DNA of 64,000 nt from Leptobrachium leishanense (GCA_009667805.1 CM019063.1:190770661-190834660), one strand, 5' to 3'; counted from the first letter of the stretch, positions 12,531 through 23,902 are shown. The notes: generated by a model not told the origin, from the sequence alone. Numbers and translations are program-made.

Positions 12531-12860
12531 ACAATACCACAAAGGGGTTACGGTGTGAAGGCACTTGCTGCCACCAAAGGCACAATATTTGGCTGCACTG
12601 ACGCCTGTACCAGATTTATAGAATTTAAATTTTTTGAACCGCAGGGTCCAACCCTGCACTTTTCCACAATACCACAAAAGGGTTACGGTGTGAAGGCACT
12701 TGCTGCCACCAAAGGGACAATATTTGGGTGCACTGACACTGACGCCTATATTACCAGATTTATATCATTTTAATATTGGACCGCAGGGTCCAACCCTGCA
12801 CTCTTCCACAATACCACAGAGGGGTTACGGTGTGACGGCACTGTTGCCGACACTAAAGGC
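12531..12860 (+). repeat. 130-bp tandem repeat near the hAT 3' end
   Basis: About 2.4 units containing CACAATACCACAAAGGGGTT, then CACTTGCTGCCACCAAAG and a CCGCAGGGTCCAACCCTGCA palindrome, begin at about 12531, 12662 and 12806. Confidence 0.85.
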
Positions 12861-13499
12861 CCAATTTTAAAGCACCTATTGTTACTTTCATCCAAAGCCT
12901 GCATAAGTTTCACCATAATTTAGCCAAAAGATCACTAAACTTGTTCTGCCTGTCATAAAAGGTCTCCTTTTTTAATACAGACGGCCGCCCCAAGCAGTTG
13001 TTTATGAATAGATTCAAGGAAAACCGTTTACCGTCATTTGAAACGTCTTTTTTTTGTTTTTAAATGTTTCTATACCTCCTACAAATCCGCCACTTCATGG
13101 GCAGGTTATGGGGACCTCCTAGGCACGATATTTGAAGGAATTTTTCATTTTTATTTTTAACCTTTATTTCATGGAAAACTCACTGTCCCTTTAAAAACTT
13201 TTTTTTAAAACTTTTTGTCCTTGTTTCCTGTCCCCCAGGGCACTACCCGGACCCCCATACACCTTTTATGGCAAATATCTTGCATATATGCCCTCTTGCA
13301 GGGCACTCTAAAAACCGAACTTTTGAGTCCCATTGACTTGCATTGAGTTCGGTTCGTGTTCAAACTCGAACTTTTGAAATTGTTCGAGTTCAAATGTGAA
13401 CCGAACACAGGGGGTGTTCGGCTCATCCCTATTTATAAATAGGCAGAGTAGGCATGTGCTTAAAAAAAAATTTTTTTTTTTTTTTACAATTTGCAATCA

Positions 13500-13933
13500 T
13501 TAAGGCTGGGGTCAGACCAGCTCACTTTTAACGTGCGTTCTGGCGCACATAATTACGGCCGCACTAGCAGCAGATGACGGGCAATGACGGCCAATATACG
13601 ATGTACGGCCGCACAAAAGTCCGGCCGTGCAACACAAGTGGAATTTGAACGCATTTTTCTGAGAACGCTGAACCGCTAGTACTGACGTACTGAGTGCGCA
13701 GCTGCGGCATACCGGCGTGTGTGCGTGATTAGGAGATGTCAGACACTGCTAATGTCCAGCCTACATAACGTCCAGATGCAAAAAGAGTTTTATTGACGAT
13801 CCGTACAAAATCACGCCCGAAAATGCGCGTCGTCTGACCGTTTTTGCGCATTCCGTGAAAAAATACGTCAATGCGTTCGGACGCACTTTTTCACGTTCGC
13901 GGGGAAAAATGCTTTCGTCTGACCCTAGCCTTA
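13500..13933. mobile_element. MITE with TTA duplication (PIF/Harbinger-like)
   Basis: The element 13503-13930 has ends AGGCTGGGGTCAGAC and GTCTGACCCTAGCC, flanked by TTA at 13500-13502 and 13931-13933. It is CpG-rich with many GCGCAC and CGTCTGAC-type motifs. It has no coding capacity and is related to the element at 44222-44680. Confidence 0.82.
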
Positions 13934-14592
13934 GACCACTGTATCTCTGGCGCCGAGGGGGCTAGAGGGACATATGAAGTATCATTGGAAAGGCCAGATT
14001 ATGGCCGTGAAAAAAAATGAACACTGGCTAGATTTAAATAAAAATTAAATAACAAAATTATATTTTTCACTTTTTTTGTAATGCAGCACTTTTATTCAGT
14101 TTACAATCATAAAGTGAACAGTGATGCGGCACTAACTCACCTTCTCATTTCCGACACTGCCAGCAAGTCAAGTGTGGAGCTGATGATGCAATGCACTGTT
14201 TCTTTGACCACCTAGACTGTGGCAGTGCAGCAGGGACGTGCACTCAGGGGTGGCAGGGGAGGCTCCGCCTCCCCTGTCATGCCAGTAAATTAATGAGCTC
14301 ATTGTGTGTATTGTAATGACATGTGATGTGTGTGTATGTACATTTAAACTGTAAATAAATTGTTATTTATACTCATACTCACCTCTCCTCGCTCCCTCGT
14401 TGTGCTTTGTTTCTTCTCTGTCCGCTTTTTTTTTCTCCTGCAGCTTTCACTTTCTCAGTTTGCCGGCTGCTGTGTGTGTGTGTAATACACTTCACAGACA
14501 GCAGGGGCAGCACTGAGCCAGCCTAGGCTACGCAATTTACGCAGCCCAACGCTACGCTAATTGCAGAGCTCAGGCTGGTAGCAGGCAAGCTC
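13934..14592. other. Repeat-like intronic sequence without genes
   Basis: It includes the motif TATCATTGGAAAGGCCAGA at about 13980, which recurs near 59707 and in diverged form near 15873. A CAGGGACGTGCACTCAGGGG segment at about 14232 resembles a DNA-transposon end, but no partner end was found. Confidence 0.5.
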
Positions 14593-14889
14593 GTCATTGC
14601 CTCCAGGCAATGACAGCAAATGAAGCTTGAGCCAATGGGAAAGCTCCATTGTCTCAAGCAAGTTTTTTTTTTTTAAAAAAAACCCACCATGGGAGGCAGT
14701 GCTCCCATGGTTTGATTGACGCAGGACAGTCATGTGACTGTCCTCGTCAATCGTGGGGGGCGGGCAGGGAGATCACAGCAGTGTGACTGTGACAAACCCC
14801 TCCAGAAAGTGCTGAGCGCATGTGTGTGTGATAAAAACAGCACACATGCGCTCAGCACAGAGGGAGGGGGGGGGTTGTCACAGTCACAC
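14593..14889. repeat. Row of five consecutive hairpins
   Basis: Five inverted repeats follow one another: 14593-14614 (GTCATTGCCT/AGGCAATGAC, 2-nt loop), 14625-14659 (GCTTGAG..CTCAAGC, one mismatch), 14687-14710 (CCATGGGAG/CTCCCATGG), 14714-14752 (GATTGACG..CGTCAATC, about 18 bp with one bulge) and 14781-14889 (long stem with GTGCTGAGCGCATGTGTG and GTGTGACTGTGACAA arms). A T12A8 run lies between the second and third. No coding signal. Confidence 0.9.
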
Positions 14890-15054
14890 ACTCTCAAGCT
14901 CCAGCAGCTCCTCCTACATCACCTGACCTCGTGCCAGCACCACAGAGACACGTGGGACAGGAAGCAGCCGACCTCTTCTCTCTTGGACAGCACAGCCAGT
15001 GAGGAGCTGTCTCAGGTAAGTAAGGAGCCCTCCCCTGCAGGAACCCTGTGACTC

Positions 15055-15740
15055 TGCTGGGGCAAATCCATGAGCTGGGGCACGTCCATGAGCTGGGGCA
15101 AATCCATGTGCTGGGGCAAATCCATGTGCTGGGGCACATCCATGAGTTGCTGGGGCAAATCCATGAGCTGCTGGGGCATATCCATGTGCTGGGGCAAATC
15201 CATGCGTTGCTGGGGCAAATCCATGAGCTGGGGCAAATCCATGAGCTGGGGCATATCCATGAGCTGCTGGGGCATATCCATGAACTGCTGGGGCATATCC
15301 ATGAGCTGGGGCATATCCATGAGCTGGGGCAAATCCATGTGCTGGGGCAAATCCATGTGCTGGGGCAAATCCACGTGCTGGGGCAAATCCATGAGCTGGG
15401 GCATATCCCATATCCATGAGCTGGGGCATATCCATGTGCTGGGGCATATCCATGAGCTGGGGCATATCCATGTGCTGGGGCAAGTCCATGTGCTGGGGCA
15501 TATCCATGAGCTGCTGGGGCATATCCATGAGCTGGGGCAAATCCATGAGCTGGGGCATTATCAATGAGCGGAGCTGGGGCAGTATATCCATGAAAGGAGC
15601 TGGGGCAATATCCATGAGAAGAGCTGGGGCAGTATATCCATGAAAGGAGCTGGGGCAATATCCATGAAAGGAGCTGGGGCAAAATCCATGAGAGGAGCTG
15701 GGGCAATATCCATGAGAGCTGGGGCAATATCCTGTGTATA
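15055..15740. repeat. 18-bp minisatellite
   Basis: About 38 units of CCATGAGCTGGGGCAAAT with 21-bp GCTGCT variants, becoming looser after 15560. Because the units are multiples of three, open frames with 6-residue periods appear on both strands (up to 291 codons). I do not regard them as genes. Confidence 0.93.
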
Positions 15741-16052
15741 TCTAGCTCTGATACAAGCCAGTGCCTCACCAGCCACTGACCTCACCGCACGTCACTGCAG
15801 TGCAGTGAGGAGGGACAGGGGGACTTTGGAACCTGCATCTACGATTTGTACAGTGTACAAGGTTAAGTGAGGTGTCATTAGAAAGGTCAGAGTCTGGTCT
15901 TTACTATGATACCAAACATGACCATGTAATGTGTACAAATAAAAGATTAAAAGGAAATGCTAAATTTATTTATTTTCTTGTTCTACGGCAGAGGCAATAT
16001 ATGCTTTAACATATAAAACAAACAATGCTAGTGCACTAACTCAACTAAGGCA

Positions 16053-17346
16053 ACAGAATCTAGAGATGTGCAATTTGTTTCGTTCCGAATGCAAATTCGG
16101 ACGAAAATCACCATTTTCGTATTTCAGGAGCATTTCTGAAAACGAAATATCGGCCATCCAAAAATTTTAATCAAATGTTTGTGCGGATCGATTCGGTGAT
16201 TCGGATCAGTTAGTTTTTCGTTTTTTTATGAGTTATAATAAATGCAGCATATGCATCCACACACTGCTGGGAACTTCCCAGCAGTGTGTGGATTCATATG
16301 CTGCAATAATTATACTGCAGAGAGGTGCGGCCTGGCAGTGTGTGGATTCATATGCTGCATTACTGCAGAGAGGTACTTCCGAGCAGTGTGCAGATTCATG
16401 CTGCATTAATTATACTGCAGATGCACTTCTCAGCAGTGTGCGGATTCATATGCTGCATTACTGCAGAGAGGTACTTCCCAGCAGTGTGCAGATTCATATG
16501 ATACATTAATTATACTGCAGAGACGTACTTCCCAGCAGTGTGTGGATTCATATGCTGCATTAATTATACTGCAGAGAGGTGCTGCCCCGCAGTGTGCAAA
16601 TTCATATGTTGCATTAATTATACTGCAGAGGTGCTGTCCTGCAGTGTGCAGATTCATATGCTGCATTAATTATACTGCAGAGAGGTGCTACCCTGCAGTG
16701 TGCGGATTCATATGCTGCATTAATTATATTGCAGAGAGGTGCTGCCCCACAGTGTGCGGATTCATATACTGCATTAATTATACTACAGAGAGGTGGTGCC
16801 CCACAGTGTGCGGATTCATATGCTGCATTACTGCAGAGAGGTACTTCCTGTTCCCAGCAGTGTGCGGATTCATATGCTGCATTAATTAAACTGCAGAGAG
16901 GTGGTGCCCCACAGTATGCGGATTCATATGCTGCATTACTGCAGAGAGGTACTTCCCAGCAGTGTGCGGATTCATATGCTGCATTAATTATACTGCAGAG
17001 AGGCGCTTCCCAGCAGTGTGTGGATTCATATGCTGCATTGAAACCTATGGGCTAAAAAGCCTTGTTTCTTTAAACAAGTAAGGAAACTTAAAATTTCACC
17101 ACAAAAATGCCTAAAAAATCCTAAAAAAAAAAATAAGTAAGGAAACTTGCATTCAATTGGTAGTAATCTACTTCCCATTCTGAAATAACCTATGAAAAAC
17201 GAAAAACTACCTGATCCGAAAAATAAATCGATCCGAAAACCTGAATCGAAACTAGGCAAAAACTGCCCGAAATGACCCAAAACGAAAAAAGCCCTGAAGA
17301 AAATAAACTAAACGAAAAAAAAGTCATGCACATCCCTAACAGATTC
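16053..17346. mobile_element. Non-autonomous hAT-like element with internal tandem array
   Basis: The element 16061-17338 begins TAGAGATGTGCA and ends TGCACATCCCTA, flanked by ACAGAATC and ACAGATTC (8 bp, one mismatch). CGAA/TTCG-rich subterminal regions resemble those of the 5.5-kb hAT element, and the terminal TAGRGATG matches too. It could be a derivative of the same hAT group. No transposase remains. Confidence 0.85.
16228..17042. repeat. 48-56-bp tandem array
   Basis: About 15 units of a sequence containing GTGTGCGGATTCATATGCTG and CTGCAGAGAGGT occur with and without an AATTATA stretch. It fills most of the hAT-like element. Confidence 0.92.
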
Positions 17347-17499
17347 TGCCCCTTCTTTTGATTGATGCAGAGAGAAACTGTTTTTCATTTTTTTTAAATG
17401 TTTTTTTTCCTTTTCTTAGTTTGCCCCAAAACAAAAATGTGAAAAGTCATTTTGGCAAGTGTTTTTTTTTTTGGGGGGGGGGTGCGCTCCACAGTCTTG

Positions 17500-17878
17500 T
17501 GCCTACAGTCTCCTGAGATGCAAATCCGGCACTGGTTCCAAGGTGATGATTCCAGGATTCATTGGGCTCAAATTGTAGCAAGAGTGGTTCAGGGAGCAGG
17601 AGCCATCATTTTCACACATTGATTGGCCACCACAGAGTCCAGACCTTAACCCCATTAAAAATCTTTGGGATGTGCTGGAGAAGACTTTATGCAGAGCTCC
17701 AACTCTTCCACCATCAATACAAGATCTTGGTAATAAATTAATGCAACTCTGAATGGAAATAAATGTTGTTGCATTGCATATGCTTGTCGAAATGATGCCA
17801 TGGCGAACTCGTGCCGTAATCAAAGCAAAAGGTGATCCAACAAAATAATAGTGTGTAACTGTTTTTTGTCAGGCAGTG
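17500..17878 (+). pseudogene. Tc1-like transposase 3' fragment
   Basis: The reading frame from about 17622 gives [12 protein letters not shown], then [10 protein letters not shown] and MPWRTRAVIKAKGDPTK, the C-terminal third of a Tc1/mariner transposase with the last catalytic position region (NPIKN, where the expected E is K). A TGA interrupts it near 17752. It runs into a terminal GTCAGGCAGTG before TA at 17879-17880. The 5' end of the element is missing. It is an old remnant of a family different from the three fuller Tc1 copies in the window. Confidence 0.85.
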
Positions 17879-17880
17879 TA

Positions 17881-18310
17881 TATTATTATTAATCCAATCA
17901 GCACTAATCATATCTACTGGACTTGCTTGGAAATATTTTTCGACTACCACAATCATTTAGTAGGTGACTGTTATACAAGGGCTTGAGGTACGGTAGAGGT
18001 TTTTTTTTTTACGAAACAGTAAATTCCACAGAAGTGTGTATTGGCTCTCAAAGAGTTAACTAGCTTTTCACAGGAAAATGCCACATGACCCATGTTTGCA
18101 AGGATTTTGCTTTGATCTGTGTTTCTTGTGATATTTGCTAATCTCCAAATGATCAGCTTTATCAAAGACAGAACTTTTTCCCCTCCAGCAGTGGATGTCA
18201 CCATGAACCAACCGTGTTAACTAGGTTACAGAATCTCTGACGTTATTTTTGGAATTGCCAGGCAGTTTCAATATTTTAGCTACAATTAATAAAATTAGAC
18301 ACAGAAAATT
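17881..18310. other. Intronic sequence, nothing recognised
   Basis: AT-rich, with no coding or repeat signature that I can support. Confidence 0.4.
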
Positions 18311-18959
18311 AAAGTGGCATTAAACCCTCAGATTTTCTAACATAAAACAGTACTATAATATGAGCCTTACTGTAATCCAGGGTAGTTTTCCTTCTCTTTG
18401 CTTCTGTTTCTTTTAAATCCTCATCTCTAATCATGCTTGGCAGGACTTCCTATTTTCAGGTGACCACCGCTTCTCTGTAATGCCTCATGTTGTCAGCGTT
18501 TTCACCCAGAACTACAAGAGGACGTCCTGCAGACATCCACATCCCCGCCCACTTGTGATTGACAACTGCTGTCTGAACGTGCTGTGTTTTTTTTTTCTGT
18601 TCTGCAGATTCTCATAATCAGAGCTAGGTATTTTGTTTCTTTTTTTTAACAAACTTTATTGCTTATGTTTTATCATAAACAACCTATTCATTGCACAGTT
18701 CACAATGCAAGGAAAGTGGGCGGGGATGTGGATGTCTGCAGGACGTCCTCTTGTAGTTCTGGGTGAAAACGCTGACACCATAAGGCATTACAGAGAAGCG
18801 GTGGTCGCCTGAAAACAGGAAGTCCTGCCAAGCATGATTAGAGATGAGGATTTAAAAGAAACAGAAGCAAAGAGAAGGAAAACTACATTGGATTACAGTA
18901 AGGCTCACATTATAGTACCGTTTTATGTTCGAAAATCTGAGGGTTTAATGCCACTTTAA
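18311..18959. mobile_element. Long foldback element with TTAA duplication
   Basis: The element 18315-18955 begins AGTGGCATTAAACC and ends with its exact complement, flanked by TTAA at 18311-18314 and 18956-18959. The arms are about 240 bp each (18315-18552 and 18717-18955) and almost perfectly complementary, around a loop of about 160 bp. TTAA targets are used by piggyBac and Kolobok elements; the TTAAAG start recalls the Xenopus T2/Kolobok MITEs. No transposase is present. Confidence 0.88.
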
Positions 18960-19966
18960 ATGCTCTGAAGTTATGGCTGTGACCAAACCAGTTACAGTGA
19001 TGGCACCTATATTACAACAGCACAGAATTTTTAAATGTCCTGGGCCCTATTCCAAATTGTGCACTAAAATGGGGATGCTAATGTGGAAAACCTGCTGCAG
19101 GTTTCCCGTAGAATCCCTATTTCAGTGAGATATTTCGGTAGCAGGTGCTGTCTCAGCACTTTGTCCCCGGGACACAACACTACCCGCAGTGATAATCACG
19201 GTAGCGTTTCGGCACCGCTGCGAGTATCACCTCCTAGAGTCTATAGGAATCCATTGAGGGTTGCGCCACTGGGCCGCGAGCCCTGCACGATCTTGCAAGA
19301 TTGCATGGCGCCCATAGTGTTCGTGGAGGGAGACTGGGAACTATTTGTTCCCAGTCTATTGTTCCCAGTCTCAGACTATTTGTTCCCAGTCTCACTCTGC
19401 TTCAGGGAACAAGAAGCAGCAGACAAGGCCACCGTTCTCCTCGCGTTACGGGAGATGAGTATCAGATATAAATTATTCTGCAAAAGTGTAATTATTTAGC
19501 AACAGCTGTTAGTAATACCTTACTTATCAAAAGGTTAATTTCTGATTCCACTCCCCATGTTAAGTATAGGATGGGTAAGGTACAGTAATCTCACGGAAGC
19601 TAGAGCAATCACTGATACGAGAATTTTTACAGGTTTAGCGTTATGAAGATAATATGGGGGCATGCTTTAAATTCACTTATCCTAGCATTAGCACTTATTC
19701 ATCCGAATGTTTCCAATACCGTTCACTATGGAATAGTGCCCACATGTGTAAACAAAACATAAAAAAAAAATAGGATGACTAAAGACAAATGATGCAAAAA
19801 AAAATCTTTGATTTTTGAATGTTTAAACAGAGCTTCAAACATTAGTTCATTCGACAGGTTAAACAGGCGACTACCAAAAGTTTCAATGTAAAAAACATTC
19901 CCCGTTTTTATTAAGTATTTATTCAACCGTTTATTCTTTTCACTTGCAGCAAAAAGTCTAATTTAC
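18960..19966. other. Intronic sequence with old repeat fragments
   Basis: A GTTCCCAGTCT motif repeats at about 19346-19396. A stretch near 19549 (CATGTTAAGTATAGGATG) resembles 58829-58850. Bases 19850-19965 resemble the interior of the MITE that starts at 19970, suggesting an older relative underneath. No gene seen. Confidence 0.45.
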
Positions 19967-20082
19967 TTACAGGGTTATTCAAAGAGATCCAAGTGGCTCC
20001 TGAAAGGGAACCGAATGCTGAAAATCAGTGTTCGATTACCTTTCTTGGCCATTCGACTATCCAGAGAGCAGGCAATTCGCCA

Positions 20083-20295
20083 ATTTTTTTTTTTTTTTGA
20101 GAAAGGATTTTACCAGGAAGGATACATTGAGATTTCTCTCATTTTCAAGTATGTCCTGGGTGGCGAGTATGTACCATTCGGTGTCTTGCCCAAGGACACT
20201 TGCTGGAGAGGTACTCGTCAGGATCGAACCCATGTCTCCACAGGTTCTCTCCATGCAGAGCAGTGATGTTACCTCTACTCCACCCAGCTGGCACT
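20083..20295 (-). mobile_element. tRNA-derived SINE with LINE-like tail
   Basis: On the minus strand, a tRNA-like head contains an A-box-like TAGAGGTAACA (about 20267-20277) and a B box GGTTCGATCC (20221-20230), the RNA polymerase III promoter. It is followed by a body (CCTTGGGCAAGACACC) and a tail, AATGTATCCTTCCTGGTAAA, then poly(A) (a T run at 20083-20098). The last 60 or so bases match the 3' ends of the LINE at 20396 and 55845, as in SINE/LINE partner pairs. Confidence 0.85.
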
Positions 20296-20395
20296 TGGCA
20301 AATTGCCTGCACATACGGTGCCTGTTCGAGGGCAGTGAACTCCCCATAAAGAAGCAATGCTTCGGCTATTCAGAGAACAAAAACCAGCATTGAAA

Positions 20396-21290
20396 GGTTT
20401 ATTTATTTATTTTATTTATAAAGGATTTTACCAGGAAGGATACATTGTGATTTCTCTCGTTTTCAAGTATGTCCTGGGTTCAAGAACATTGAAGTGTTAC
20501 AGTTACAGAAATACAAAGTAATACAATGCAAGATATTAAAAAAAAAAAACACAAATATACAGATTAACAGAAAATAAATATGTAGAAAAATAGTTATTAT
20601 GTTACATGTATACAGGTGCATTCTGTATTGAGGTATGTTAGTAAGGAGCTCTTGAGTGACTTAAGACTGGTGGAAGATTTGATGGTGTCTGGGAGGTTAT
20701 TCCATAATTGCGGTGCTCTGTAGGAAAATGAGGATCGAGCCACTGTCTTTTTGTATTGTGGTATTGCAAGTAAGGTGCTGGTCCTGGATCGGAGGTTATA
20801 GGATGAGGGAGCTGCTGGGGGAAGCAGTCTATTCAGATAGGGTGGCAGCTTCCCAGAAAAGCTCTTAAACACCAGGCTGGAAAGGTGAAGGGTGCGTCTA
20901 GATTCCAGCGATGGCCAGTTTAGCTCTTTTAACATGTCACAATGGTGGGTCATGTAGTTACATTGTAATGCAAAGCGGCAGAATGAGTTATATAATGTAG
21001 TAAGTTTCTGAAGATGTGTTTGTGGGGCGGCTGCGTATACTACATCTCCGTAATCAATAGCCGGCATAAGCATTTGTTGTACAATCTGCTTTCTTACCGC
21101 GGGACTCAGGCAGGATTTGTTTCTGTACAGGGCGCCTAGTTTGGGGTAAAGTTTAGATGAGAGTTTTTCGATGTGAGGGCCAAAGGATAGATTAGGGTCC
21201 AACCACATACCTAGATATTTGAGAGAAGTGACTGTGGTCAGCGTGCCATTTGATTTTGTCCCCACACATAGATGGGGATTTTGCAATTTG
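20396..21290 (-). mobile_element. 5'-truncated CR1/L2/Rex1-type LINE, 3' end
   Basis: The 3' end carries AATAAA-type short repeats (20396-20415) after the CCTTCCTGGTAAAATCC motif. Coding sequence fills 20597-21290. The 5' truncation at about 21290 is typical of target-primed insertion. Comparison with the MITE copy at 56639 shows that some target sequence was lost on insertion. Confidence 0.88.
20597..21290 (-). pseudogene. LINE reverse transcriptase C-terminal region
   Basis: About 229 codons are open: SLKYLGMWLD, then HIEKLSSKLYPKLGALYR, AIDYGDVVY, YMTHHCDMLKELNWPSLE, SYNLRSRTSTLL and FSYRAPQLWNNLPD. This is the C-terminal part downstream of the palm domain in CR1/L2/Rex1-group LINEs. The N-terminal reverse transcriptase and the endonuclease are missing through 5' truncation. 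The frame is uninterrupted to its stop at 20597. The same family occurs, more complete, at 55845-64000. Confidence 0.88.
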
Positions 21291-21916
21291 TTCAGGCGAA
21301 TCCCATAGGCTTCAATGTTAAAAATATTCCCGTTTTAATTCAATATCTAATAAACCGTTCATTATAAAATTCTGCAGTAAAAAGTATCTTTATTTATAGA
21401 TTTTTTAGGATATTTTAAGCATTTTTCGCGATTTTTGTTTTTCTTTTTTTTTAAACTTTACTTATTTTTTCTGTAACAGCCCTTTTTATTATCATTCCTT
21501 GGACCTCATATGTAAATTTCAGACATTTTCGCTCAGTAGTTTCTTTGCAAACAGCGTTTCACTTTTCAAACGTTCAAGCAAACTGTTTTTCTAACTTATT
21601 CACTGCATTCGCCTGCAGTGTCGGCTTTTTCCGGTGGCTGCGCTGCGTGTGATCGGCTCCTGCTCGGGTTTTTCTGGCGTTTTCGGCGGGGTTGATCCAA
21701 ATGTTTTTGTGGGTTTTCGGTGTGCATTCGCCTGGGTTTTGCGGTGAGTTTTCGGCAGGTTTGCGGCGACCTTTCACTGCAATTCGGGGACCTGTGGTGC
21801 TTGCTGAATACACCGCAGGGTTGTCGAAATGTATCGCCAAATCTAACCGAATTGAGGAGAACGAAATGTCACCAAACGTGCGGTGACTTTTCGATTCTCT
21901 TTGAATAACCCTGTTA

Positions 21917-22779
21917 TTCTTTAGGATTTTTTAAATAATTTTTTGGGATTTTTTAGTAAAATATTTGGATTCCTAATTATTTTAAAACAACAAGGGCCAT
22001 ATTAAATTCAAAACACTAACATTAGTGCTCACCCGTCTGAGCGTTAACGTTAGCTCTGGTTGCCCTCCCGCGGGCAGACCATATTACAATCCGAACACTA
22101 ACGGATCTTCCTGTACTTTGCGCTCCCTATGCTTAACATGGGGAGCACAAAGTGTTACTTATTGTTCGAATTACAAAGTCCAATCGCTAATTACCGTCCT
22201 GCTGCGGTTAACTCAGAAGTTAACCACAGCTATAACCTGGTGCTAACTGATTCCGCTACCTGTACCACTGTCCCGTTGCTGACTGCCACGTTCAAGTGAT
22301 GCTGTGGACAGGAAGCATGAACAGCAGGATCAACTCGCGCTGGAGTTAGGACCCAGTGTGCTAGCATGCACCGGACGTCGGTGGGACAAGGAGCCGAGCA
22401 TGGCCAGGTGGGTCCCAACAAATGGTTACTTCTCTGGTTTAATTAGATCAAATTGCATTAACTTTTTCACTACCAAAACGAAGTTATCCGTCATTCTCAC
22501 ATTTACTGTATTTGACATAAAAGTTAGTTTCTGTATGTTTGCTGATAATGCAGATATTTTGTGACACTGAAGCATAACAGACACCATGTACAGTTCAGAA
22601 CCTTTCATTCCATCAAATCAGAATAAACGAAAACATGACAAATTAAAAATGAGCAAATTTTACATTATTTTTAACTATTTTAGAACAATCACTTGTTAAC
22701 TTCTCATCCCATGTTTAAAATAAATAGTATTATGTTAAAAATGTTTTCAGGAAATGGGGCTTGGTAGTGAAGGGGTTAA
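21917..22779. other. Intronic sequence, nothing firm
   Basis: It contains GTTAACGTTAGC and CTTAACATGGGGAG motifs resembling repeats elsewhere in the window (19549, 58829). No gene or complete transposon seen. Confidence 0.4.
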
Positions 22780-22908
22780 TATCTTATAAATATTCCAATG
22801 GTAGACATCCAAATAAAATGTTCTGCACACGTCTATGTGTGTATCATTTGCAATTCAGAAAATAACGATTATTTTCTTGGAGTCTGAATACTTTTCCAAG
22901 ACACTGTA
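22780..22908 (+). mobile_element. Tc1-like terminal remnant
   Basis: The stretch ends GAATACTTTTCCAAGACACTG before TA (22907-22908), a typical right end of a Tc1 element. No left end or transposase is seen. Confidence 0.5.
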
Positions 22909-23902
22909 TTAATCAATTAATTGTCACTAACTGTCCAAACGCAAAGGGCAGGTTGTATATTGTATCATGTACAAAGGTACTGTGCATCGATGTAAAAATG
23001 TGATTACAGCTTTAATTATTTTTTATTTACTGAAGCAGTTTGCTTCCGTTCTTTTCCAGACTGAAAACTGGGCCGCCCACACACAAATCCAGTGTGCATC
23101 CCATAATTCCTCTGATATCCCTGGGGTACAAAATGGTGAATTTCAGCTGCGAGGTCTGTCAGACATCTCACTTCAGCAACAATGAGCAGGCCTACTCTTC
23201 AGTGTATCACTCAATACCCCGCTATGAAAATGAACGGGGCGTGGCTGAACATATGGCAACTTCTAGATGCACAGTGAGCGTTCTGACTAAACAGCATAAA
23301 TTTGCACATAGGTAATGTGTTGCTGTTGCATGACATGTTGGGGAGGGATCTTTCTCGCCTGTGGCTGCAGAGTAGAATCTGTTGCTATGAGCAGCACCTG
23401 AGATCCGTTACCATGGTAACAAGCAGCAAATCTTCTGCACTGCAGCATCCATCTAAGCTCTTATTGTGTGTTCGCATAGGGCAGACTCATTAAATGGACA
23501 GACCTCACAACGCATTGTGCATATAGCCTGTATATATATACGTACTCTTATATCTTATGTGTCAATAAGGAAATTATTTGGGCCACAATTCACTATACGG
23601 TGTCACGCATATTGTGAATTACAAATTTCAAACATGAGTAACAATAGCTTTCATCTATCTACCTGGTTGACATTTAAGCGTTTCTCCCCACCACTTTCTA
23701 GACTTAAATCAGGAAATTGTTGTTTACCAACTCTCTTAATATGCCTCATCCTGTTGAGCTGATTTTCTTACAATGCCTATTATTATGACTTAGTTTTTAT
23801 ATATAAATGCTTTTTTTAATCCTGAATACATCATTTATATTTGCTCATACGTATTATTACATATTCTCTGTTCCCATTTTTTATTGCTTGTCACTTTACA
23901 GT
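22909..23902. other. Intronic sequence between Tc1 remnants
   Basis: Apart from the X-box-like palindrome, no gene or repeat structure was recognised. Confidence 0.4.
23407..23420. promoter_or_regulatory. Perfect RFX X-box-like palindrome
   Basis: GTTACCATGGTAAC matches the RFX-family consensus half-sites GTNRCC and RGYAAC and is perfectly palindromic. It lies in DTX1 intron 2 outside recognised transposons. Function is inferred only from the motif. Confidence 0.45.

Larger units (their letters stand above)
7910..13439 (+). mobile_element. hAT DNA transposon, 5.5 kb
   Basis: The element spans 7918-13431. The ends are TAGGGATGAGC and GCTCATCCCTA, and the flanks are TTTATAAT (7910-7917) and TTTATAAA (13432-13439), an 8-bp duplication with one mismatch. 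Subterminal DNA is rich in TTCG/CGAA motifs at both ends (GGTTCG, GTTCGCG), likely transposase binding sites. It holds a broken BED-finger hAT transposase and two tandem arrays. Confidence 0.93.
19967..21916. mobile_element. TTA-type MITE interrupted by a SINE and a LINE fragment
   Basis: The element 19970-21913 starts CAGGGTTATTCAAAGAGA and ends TCTCTTTGAATAACCCTG, with TTA on both sides. Its arms match the related copy at 56639-57500. The extra length comes from a SINE (20083-20295) and a LINE end (20396-21290). The 3-bp TTA duplication fits PIF/Harbinger. Confidence 0.88.

Noticed and set aside
14894..15769. 291-codon minus-strand frame with HGYAPA-like repeats
   Set aside because: Produced by an 18-bp minisatellite whose unit is a multiple of three. 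Frames are open on both strands.
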